5,069 bases of DNA from Flavisolibacter sp. Lineage in GTDB: Bacteria > Bacteroidota > Bacteroidia > Chitinophagales > Chitinophagaceae. Position 1 is the stretch's first letter. Each line of letters begins with the position of its first letter. A program made the position numbers and the translations under genes. The DNA lies in the NCBI GenBank assembly GCA_013695175.1, contig JACDAZ010000542.1:1-5069 (forward strand). The letters run 5' to 3'. Under the pieces are notes generated by a model. It was not told where the DNA came from. It did not search any database and saw only the letters and a list, made by a program, of their open reading frames with translations. Shown in pieces: positions 1-5,069 of the stretch.

Positions 1-1
1 A

Positions 2-136
2 ATGCAAAATAACAACTTGCCTGCAGCAGAAATTCAAAAAAAGCAGGCAACAGTTGTTGAATTAGAGCAGAATGTTAGCTTATTGGAATCTCTTATAGGT
101 GTAGCTGCCAACCTTGTTGTGAACAAACTTTTGTAA
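2..136 (+). CDS. C-terminal part of an unrecognised protein (probably partial)
   Basis: An open frame enters at the left edge and ends at TAA 134-136. It reads 44 residues from an ATG at 2-4, but the frame may continue upstream, so this ATG could be an internal methionine. The visible chain is polar at first. Residues about 8-32 are rich in A, E, Q, K and L with leucine/valine spacing that suits a short amphipathic or coiled-coil helix (for example KKQATVVELEQNVSLLESLI). The end is more hydrophobic (GVAANLVVNKLL). I recognise no family and propose no function. It converges on the small gene at 169-333 with only 32 bp between the two stop codons and no clear terminator hairpin. That it is coding rests only on the open frame and ordinary codon use, so it could be a chance frame. 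Confidence 0.5.
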   Translation: MQNNNLPAAEIQKKQATVVELEQNVSLLESLIGVAANLVVNKLL

Positions 137-168
137 TTGGAGTTTAATTTATTAAGCACCTAAAGATT

Positions 169-333
169 TTAATGCTTCAATACCAGGAAAGCAGGCCATA
201 CCAGGGCTTTTAAAAAACCCATAACACCATTCCAAAAACCTGCTGCGTTTGAAATAAAATATACTGCAGCACCAATGAAACCCATTCCATATACTGCACC
301 GTGATGGGGATCATTTGTAATACCATTTTTCAT
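169..333 (-). CDS. Small hydrophobic protein, 54 aa, probably membrane-embedded
   Basis: The frame runs from ATG (complement of 331-333) to TAA (complement of 169-171). It has a polar, His-containing N-terminus (MKNGITNDPHHGAVYG), then a hydrophobic glycine-rich stretch at about residues 13-31 (GAVYGMGFIGAAVYFIS). A short turn (NAAGFWNG) leads to a second hydrophobic stretch at about 38-52 ending in KALVWPAFLVLKH. The layout suggests one or two short membrane helices. From memory it resembles a recurrent family of 50-60-residue uncharacterised bacterial proteins with the same HGAxYGxGFIGA ... FWxGVxGFLKAxVWPAFLV pattern; that is recall, not a search. No function is known to me. The conserved Gly, Trp and Pro positions and clean codon use argue for a real gene. 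The leader has no strong Shine-Dalgarno site. A short dyad (344-358) lies 10 bp upstream of the start codon. The next gene on this strand, ending at 553, is 219 bp away, so co-transcription is uncertain. Confidence 0.8.
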   Translation of the reverse strand: MKNGITNDPHHGAVYGMGFIGAAVYFISNAAGFWNGVMGFLKALVWPAFLVLKH

Positions 334-343
334 AAAACGAGTT

Positions 344-358
344 TTGTAAAGGTTACAA
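344..358. promoter_or_regulatory. Short perfect dyad TTGTAA-AGG-TTACAA, possible operator
   Basis: Two 6-bp arms, TTGTAA and TTACAA, are exact reverse complements around a 3-bp spacer. The site lies 10 bp upstream of the start codon of the 54-aa - strand gene, where a bound repressor or a small RNA hairpin could affect initiation. The arms are short and AT-rich, so chance occurrence is quite possible. No regulator is identified. Confidence 0.25.
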
Positions 359-361
359 CAG
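349..361. repeat. Near-direct repeat AAGGTTRCAACAG, copy 1
   Basis: The 13-mer AAGGTTACAACAG matches AAGGTTGCAACAG at 501-513 in the same orientation with a single A/G difference. The copies are 152 bp apart and both lie in the non-coding stretch upstream of the small membrane protein gene. This copy overlaps the right arm of the dyad at 344-358. A shared protein-binding site is possible, but two copies are too few to show it. Confidence 0.35.
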
Positions 362-500
362 TTTCATCTTTTTAAAATTGATTCTCGTCAAAAATGCTGG
401 TGATTGAGATCAATACAATATAATATCATTGAGCAAAAAATTATTTATGCCAGTTAATTGAAATTGGAAAGTAAATGTTGCGATCTCATAATAATACGGG

Positions 501-513
501 AAGGTTGCAACAG
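501..513. repeat. Near-direct repeat AAGGTTRCAACAG, copy 2
   Basis: AAGGTTGCAACAG is the partner of the copy at 349-361. Its core GTTGCAAC (504-511) is a perfect 8-bp palindrome, which the first copy lacks because of its single base difference. It lies about 40 bp downstream of the stop of the 233-aa gene (on the - strand). Its role is unknown. Confidence 0.35.
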
Positions 514-552
514 AAGCTTAATTGCAGCACTAAAGCCGGTACAAAAACAATA

Positions 553-1254
553 TTACTTTTTTATAGAAGTAAGTAGTGTGGACCCCATAAGCTTACCCTT
601 TTTATTATAGCTTTCAGTTTTTACTACACCAAAGCCGGGTACAAACCATTCATTTACCACCATATTTACCGGAATTCCAATGCCACTCATTTGTACTTTA
701 AATAATCCGTCATACGTTATTTTGTATGCTTCCCATGTTCCTGCAGGTGTTGTTATAGTTTCTTTAGCTTCCACTTTTCTATTTGTTTCATTAAAGAGAA
801 GCTTTGCCGGCATGCCACCGTTACCCATGGTCATATCCATATTAAATGTGGCGTCAGCAAGTGACTGCCCTGTAGACATGTTGTATGGGTAATCAATATA
901 TACGGCATCCAGTTTTGCTTCGGTTGGTTTGTATGCCTGCATCTGTTCCTGTGGTATAGACATTTTTATATCTGCTTGCAAAACCCCGTCAGTGCATTTG
1001 TATGCACCTGTGCTTTCAGCTATTTGCTTTCCTTTTTCATCTTTCATGCTGCTTTTGAGTACTGATGTAAAACTCTTTCCATCTTTTTTTACTTCAGTAA
1101 CGGTCCATGTTTGAATACCACTTTGTTTTCCTTTCTGATCAAATATGGTCATTTGTACTTCAGCATTATTAGTCAAATACCAGTATCCTGCACAATCTTG
1201 TGAAAAGGAGTTGACACACATGAATACTGCAGCAATGAGTTGTAGTTTTTTCAT
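553..1254 (-). CDS. Secreted TapB / DUF3108-like protein, 233 aa
   Basis: The N-terminus is a Sec signal peptide: MKK, a hydrophobic core LQLIAAVFMCV, then NSFS before Q19, a cleavage pattern common in Bacteroidota. C21 is not in a lipobox, so a soluble periplasmic or exported protein is more likely than a lipoprotein. The mature chain of about 215 residues looks all-beta, with alternating hydrophobic residues and turns such as KKDGKS, KDEKGK and NKKGK. The C-terminal half carries a recognisable series: NRKVEAKETITTPAGTWEAY (158-177), KITYDG, NEWFVPGFGVVKTESY (201-216) and KKGKLMGSTLLTS. This matches what I recall of the TapB / DUF3108-like family, whose members are beta-rich exported proteins of poorly defined function. 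The family call is from pattern memory. C21 and C87 are the only mature cysteines and could form a disulfide. The ATG is preceded by an A-rich leader, usual for this phylum. The gene diverges from the hybrid sensor gene across 138 bp. Confidence 0.9.
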   Translation of the reverse strand: MKKLQLIAAVFMCVNSFSQDCAGYWYLTNNAEVQMTIFDQKGKQSGIQTWTVTEVKKDGKSFTSVLKSSMKDEKGKQIAESTGAYKCTDGVLQADIKMSIPQEQMQAYKPTEAKLDAVYIDYPYNMSTGQSLADATFNMDMTMGNGGMPAKLLFNETNRKVEAKETITTPAGTWEAYKITYDGLFKVQMSGIGIPVNMVVNEWFVPGFGVVKTESYNKKGKLMGSTLLTSIKK

Positions 1255-1392
1255 TTTTTTTGTTTTTGGTAGTGGTGAAGTAGGTATTATAAATATAAGA
1301 AATATAATTCTTTGGATTGCCGTATTGCCATTGTTTTATAATGTTACGCTTCCCTTATAATTAATTTATCTTTAATAAGTAAACCAACTGCT
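1255..1392. promoter_or_regulatory. Divergent intergenic region between secreted protein and hybrid sensor
   Basis: These 138 bp must supply transcription starts for both flanking genes unless the sensor is transcribed from further away. The stretch is strongly AT-rich, with several TATA-like runs (for example around 1286-1305 and 1337-1342). The - strand leader next to the ATG at 1254 is almost pure A. No clear inverted repeat large enough for an operator was seen. Shared regulation of the two genes is an inference from their arrangement. Confidence 0.5.
1311..1342 (+). promoter_or_regulatory. Weak candidate promoter for the hybrid sensor gene
   Basis: TTTG at 1311-1314 and TATAAT at 1337-1342 are separated by 22 bp. 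The Bacteroidota consensus is TTTG, about 19-21 bp, then TAnnTTTG. The upstream element fits, while the downstream element matches only its TA start and the spacing is slightly long. The position, about 50 bp before the TTG start at 1393, is reasonable. In an AT-rich region this is weak evidence. Confidence 0.22.
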
Positions 1393-4300
1393 TTGATCAG
1401 GGATAAATTGATTTTGTCTTTAGTTTTCTGTTTTTTATCTGTATGTGCTCATGCACAAGCAAAAGCAGTTGCATTTAACCAGCAGGTTTTTACGGTTGAA
1501 GATGGCTTGCCACAAAGTTTTGTTTCAGGTATTCTGCAAGATCAACTTGGTTTTATATGGGTGAGTACATCAGATGGTTTAGCACGTTATGACGGACGTT
1601 CTTTTAAAATTTTTTATAAAGACCCCAACAGCTTTCCTTCCAACGTTATATATAGGATGGTAAGAACGGGGCAAGATCTTATTACATTGGTTTTTGAAAG
1701 TGGTGAAGTGACTACTTTAGATCCCATAAGTATTAAGTTCAATAATATCATTAAAAGAAACCAGCTTAAAGAATTAATAGATCCTTTTTTTGCAAATACT
1801 TTATATAAAAACAATTTCACCAATTTCTTTTATAGAGACCCAAAGAACAAAGGTATTCACTGGGTAGATGTGGCAACTGGTATACTTTATTATGCAGGCA
1901 CTTCAAATGGCAAACTAAAAAGCGATTCAATTTGCGGGGTAGTACAGGACCCTGCAGGTACTTTATATATTCTGACTTTAGCCGGTATTGAAATTTCAAA
2001 AGATTTTGGAAGAACTTTTCAATTAATGCCCCTTCATATTCCGGCTGAAGTTGCCGGCGGATATTTCAGAGATATTTTATTCTTACCAGGCGGGTCATTG
2101 GTAAAAATGTATGATAACAAACTTTTTTTTATTGATATTAAAAATAGAAAAACAAACATTATTACCATACCTCGTGGTAAACAATTGTTTAAAGTAGCAA
2201 ACCAGTTGAATGTTGATAAGCAGGGCCGGCTTTATGTGGAATTAGATGGCAGAATTTTCAGACTTGAACAAAATGGTGAACTAAAATTGCTTTGGGAAAA
2301 TAATATCAATCCTGATTTTAGGATAACTGCATGCTATATAGACGATAATGATGTTTTATGGGTAAGTGTTGATGCACAGGGACTTGCAAAAATAAATTTA
2401 CGTACCGCACCTTTTAAATCATTTACATATCAGCATGGCTTTTTTACTGATGTATATGAGCATGCTGGATTGCCAAAAACAAAACTTCCCGAATCATGGT
2501 TCGTTGACCAGGGAGCTTCTTATCATTATTACCACGATTATGCACCCGACTCCAATTTGTATTTATTTCATTCAACAATAGAAAAAGATAAAACAGATAT
2601 TGTTTACTGGAAAAACAACCAGCTGAAACCCCTGCCATTTCCTCGACAAAGTCTCACTTTATCAAGAGGTATTGTTGCAGGTAAAGATGGTTCTATATGG
2701 GCAGCTGATATGAGTAAAGGATTATGGCATTGGAAAAATAAAGAATCTTTCCCCCGGCTATTTCCTTTTGATAGCAGCGGGGTTTATAATATAATTAATA
2801 CACAAATAGCTGATATATTATTGCAGGAAAACCAACTTTGGGTTTCCACGCATGGAAAGGGATTATTTCTTTTTGAGAACGGTATCATGCAAAAAGAATT
2901 TAAGCAGTTGTATAATCCTGAAGTATTGCCCGGAAATTTAACTGATATCATTGCAGATCCTTTTAATAAAAACCTCTTATGGATAGGCACAAGGGGTGAA
3001 GGGTTGATTTTATTTGATAAGAAACAAGGTCTCAAAAAAATATTTACTACCAGGGATGGCTTGCCAAACAATACTATATACTGTATTGCTGCCGATGCAA
3101 AAGGCATGCTTTGGTTAAGTACCAATAAAGGGATATGCAGGTTTAACCCAAAAAATTTTAGCAGTACATCTTTTACAAAATCAGATGGCCTGGCAGGTAA
3201 TGAATTTAACCGGTATCACAAATTTGTTTTTTTAGATGGACGTATTGCATTTGGCGGACTTGAAGGATACTCCATCTTTAACCCGGCAGACTTTGATGAG
3301 AAGCAACAAATTGATCCAGTTTCCATTCAAATAACACGCATTTTTATTAATAACGAAGAGCAGGAGTTTACGCAAACATCCGGTTTAATAAATAAACCTT
3401 TTTCCAAATTGGATGTGTTGGAATTGCCATACAATAAAAATTATTTATCAGTAGAATTTGCAGCCTTACAATTTAATGAACCAGAAAAATTAAGATACCT
3501 CTATATGCTGCAAGGTGCAGATAAAACATGGAGAGAAACAGGTGTTAATAATTTAGCCAGTTACACGCAATTAAGACCGGGCTCCTATACTTTACTTATG
3601 AATGCCACATCTTTTAATGGAGGATGGAGCAACACTATTTTAAAACTTCCTGTTATTATTAAACCACCTTTTTGGGCTACCTGGTGGGCATATGTATTAT
3701 ATGTTCTTATTGCTTTAGCTGCACTTCGCTTTTATTTTATTTATCATAAGCGCCGCTTGAAAGAACAACAGCAATTAATATTTGAACAAAAAGAAGCAGA
3801 AAGACTAAAAGAGCTGGATGAAGTGAAAGACCGCTTTTTTTCAAATGTTACTCATGAGTTCCGAACACCACTAACATTAATATTATCACCACTTGAGAAA
3901 TTGCAGCTTGATGAAGCGCTCCCTGAAAAATCCAAAACTACCATTCAGGGCATTTATAGAAATACAAAACAATTACTAAAGCTTATTAATGAATTCCTTG
4001 ATTTTTCAAAACTAAACCAGGGTCAAATGAAGCTTCATTTAAGCCATGGGGAGTTTAATGTATTGGTAGAACAAATTGTAGAACAATTTGAGCCACAGGC
4101 AAAAGAAAAAGGGCTTCATTTATCATATACATCATCGGGGGTTAACGGACTCTTTTACTTTGATAAAGAAAAATGGGAGAAAATTCTTTTTAATCTTTTA
4201 AGCAACGCATTAAAGTTTACTGATAATGGAGGAACTGTTCATGTTTCACTGACTAAATCGCAGAATGAAAAAGTGAGTATAAAAGTGGCCGATACAGGTA

Positions 4301-5069
4301 TAGGCATTCCTTCTGACCAGTTACCAAACATATTTGACCGGTTTTACCAGGTCGATTCGTCGGCTACAAGGCATTATGGTGGTACAGGAATTGGTCTTTC
4401 ACTGGTAAAAGAACTTGTTGTTTTAATGGGCGGAAGCATTGAAACCGAAAGCCTGCCGGGCAGGGGTACCACATTTATTATTCATGTTCCTTTAAAAGTA
4501 AGCAGGCAACATGCTGCTTCGGAAAACTTTCTTAAGGGTGTTCCAATACTTATAGATAGCAAGAAAGCATTATCTGATATTTCCAGTGAAAAACCACTTA
4601 TACTGGTTGTAGAAGATAACATAGAACTTCAGTCGTTTTTATTAGACAATCTTGGAGATGAATCGGCTATAATAGCTGCATCGGATGGTATGGAAGCCTG
4701 GGACATTATACTGAATGAAATGCCCGAAGTAATTATAAGTGACGTAATGATGCCGGGAAGAGATGGTTTTGAACTTTGCCGAATGTGTAAATCCGACCCA
4801 AGAACAAATCACATTGGTTTTATTTTATTAACATCAAGAGCAGCACATGAAACAAAATTGCAGGGGCTGGAGATGGGAGCAGATGATTATATAACCAAAC
4901 CTTTTCATTTAGATGAATTGAACTTGAGGGTAAATAATCTTTTACAGCTACAGCAAAAACAAAGAACCTACCTGCAATCGCAGGTGCTGCCGCAAAAACC
5001 TGTTGAAGCTTTACCCGCAGTAAATGATGTATTTGTAGAAAAATTGTATAAACTGCTTGATGATAATCT
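1393..5069 (+). CDS. Hybrid two-component system sensor (HTCS-type), 3'-truncated by window
   Basis: This membrane sensor kinase and response regulator in one chain has at least 1225 residues and remains open at the right edge. Domains: signal peptide 1-21 (cut AHA/Q); periplasmic propeller region about 28-635 with Reg_prop-like blades such as W56-VSTSDGL, W483-VSTHGKGL, W530-IGTRGEGL and W574-LSTNKGI; Y_Y_Y domain about 675-757; one transmembrane helix about 762-784; a charged coiled-coil linker; HisKA with H821 in NVTHEFRTPL; HATPase_c with N938 (NLLSNALKF), D967 (ADTGIGIP), GGTGIGLSL 996-1004 and GRGTTF; receiver 1068-1180 with E1074/D1075, phosphoacceptor D1117 (SDVMMPG), T1147 and K1169 (TKPF). 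All the catalytic residues are intact. In HTCS proteins an AraC-type helix-turn-helix follows, beyond this window. Known HTCSs sense glycan fragments and activate polysaccharide-utilisation genes; no such genes are visible here, so the ligand is unknown. The start is TTG 1393: the frame has no ATG or GTG between TAA 1339-1341 and the signal peptide, and TTG gives MIRDKLILSLVF, with the needed basic residues. Confidence 0.93.
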   Translation, partial: MIRDKLILSLVFCFLSVCAHAQAKAVAFNQQVFTVEDGLPQSFVSGILQDQLGFIWVSTSDGLARYDGRSFKIFYKDPNSFPSNVIYRMVRTGQDLITLVFESGEVTTLDPISIKFNNIIKRNQLKELIDPFFANTLYKNNFTNFFYRDPKNKGIHWVDVATGILYYAGTSNGKLKSDSICGVVQDPAGTLYILTLAGIEISKDFGRTFQLMPLHIPAEVAGGYFRDILFLPGGSLVKMYDNKLFFIDIKNRKTNIITIPRGKQLFKVANQLNVDKQGRLYVELDGRIFRLEQNGELKLLWENNINPDFRITACYIDDNDVLWVSVDAQGLAKINLRTAPFKSFTYQHGFFTDVYEHAGLPKTKLPESWFVDQGASYHYYHDYAPDSNLYLFHSTIEKDKTDIVYWKNNQLKPLPFPRQSLTLSRGIVAGKDGSIWAADMSKGLWHWKNKESFPRLFPFDSSGVYNIINTQIADILLQENQLWVSTHGKGLFLFENGIMQKEFKQLYNPEVLPGNLTDIIADPFNKNLLWIGTRGEGLILFDKKQGLKKIFTTRDGLPNNTIYCIAADAKGMLWLSTNKGICRFNPKNFSSTSFTKSDGLAGNEFNRYHKFVFLDGRIAFGGLEGYSIFNPADFDEKQQIDPVSIQITRIFINNEEQEFTQTSGLINKPFSKLDVLELPYNKNYLSVEFAALQFNEPEKLRYLYMLQGADKTWRETGVNNLASYTQLRPGSYTLLMNATSFNGGWSNTILKLPVIIKPPFWATWWAYVLYVLIALAALRFYFIYHKRRLKEQQQLIFEQKEAERLKELDEVKDRFFSNVTHEFRTPLTLILSPLEKLQLDEALPEKSKTTIQGIYRNTKQLLKLINEFLDFSKLNQGQMKLHLSHGEFNVLVEQIVEQFEPQAKEKGLHLSYTSSGVNGLFYFDKEKWEKILFNLLSNALKFTDNGGTVHVSLTKSQNEKVSIKVADTGIGIPSDQLPNIFDRFYQVDSSATRHYGGTGIGLSLVKELVVLMGGSIETESLPGRGTTFIIHVPLKVSRQHAASENFLKGVPILIDSKKALSDISSEKPLILVVEDNIELQSFLLDNLGDESAIIAASDGMEAWDIILNEMPEVIISDVMMPGRDGFELCRMCKSDPRTNHIGFILLTSRAAHETKLQGLEMGADDYITKPFHLDELNLRVNNLLQLQQKQRTYLQSQVLPQKPVEALPAVNDVFVEKLYKLLDDN

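Larger units (their letters stand above)
334..552. other. Intergenic stretch without a supported gene
   Basis: This 219-bp AT-rich stretch lies between the stop of the 233-aa gene and the start of the 54-aa gene, both on the - strand. It should hold the 3' end of the first transcript and, if separate, the promoter of the second. I found no reading frame longer than about 33 codons, no hairpin followed by a T-run on the - strand, and no convincing TTTG / TAnnTTTG Bacteroidota promoter pair. It does contain a 6-bp dyad and a 13-bp near-repeat, listed separately. Confidence 0.6.

Noticed and set aside
154..177. AAGCA / TGCTT inverted repeat between the two convergent gene ends
   Set aside because: The 5-bp arms around a long loop are too weak for a bidirectional terminator, and one arm lies within the coding sequence of the 54-aa gene.
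504..530. Possible terminator hairpin from TTGCA / TGCAA arms after the 233-aa gene
   Set aside because: The stem is only 5 bp around an 11-bp loop and is not followed by a T-run on the - strand.
475..576. 33-codon + strand frame starting at ATG 475
   Set aside because: It runs antisense into the 3' end of the 553-1254 gene, has a basic, featureless translation and no supporting start signal.
680..1360. Three + strand frames of 61-71 codons (680-892, 929-1114, 1145-1360)
   Set aside because: The first two lie fully antisense to the secreted TapB-like gene, and the third overlaps its start and the divergent intergenic region. Their translations are Cys/Ser/Phe-rich, as expected of shadow frames, with no recognisable features.
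1614..2638. Three - strand frames of 60-69 codons (1614-1823, 1817-1999, 2444-2638)
   Set aside because: All are antisense to the sensor region of the continuous + strand frame; none shows a plausible protein.
2784..3125. 113-codon open frame on the - strand
   Set aside because: It lies wholly antisense to well-matched propeller blades of the hybrid sensor, and its translation shows no domain, signal or sensible composition.

Overview
The window looks like chromosome from a member of the Bacteroidota, most like the Chitinophagaceae and relatives. This rests on the low G+C, the A-rich leaders in place of strong Shine-Dalgarno sites, the signal peptide ending in FSQ, and above all a hybrid sensor kinase with a periplasmic propeller region, a Y_Y_Y domain and a receiver fused in one chain. 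The genus assignment is an inference; no rRNA or other marker gene is present.

Layout, left to right. The 3' end of a short or truncated + strand reading frame (2-136) runs convergently into a small - strand gene (169-333) for a 54-residue hydrophobic protein, probably membrane-embedded. A gene-free stretch (334-552) follows, holding a short dyad and a two-copy near-identical 13-mer. Next is a - strand gene (553-1254) for a secreted 233-residue protein that resembles the TapB / DUF3108-like beta-rich family. A 138-bp divergent intergenic region (1255-1392) separates it from the dominant gene, on the + strand from 1393 and still open at the right edge. That gene encodes a hybrid two-component sensor with, in order, a signal peptide, about 13 recognisable propeller blades, Y_Y_Y, one transmembrane helix, HisKA, HATPase_c and a receiver. 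An AraC-type DNA-binding domain would be expected beyond the window.

The large gene has no ATG at its 5' end. Its frame is open from just after a TAA at 1339-1341, and the only start giving a proper signal peptide is TTG at 1393. Every kinase and receiver residue needed for phosphotransfer that can be checked by eye is present, so the protein should be active. The sensor and the secreted protein are divergently transcribed and may share control, but no polysaccharide-utilisation genes (SusC/SusD, glycoside hydrolases) are visible, so the ligand and regulon cannot be named. I found no RNA genes, insertion sequences, CRISPR arrays or convincing intrinsic terminators. I see no clearly new system; the points most worth following are the non-ATG start, the probable double-propeller architecture and the small membrane protein.
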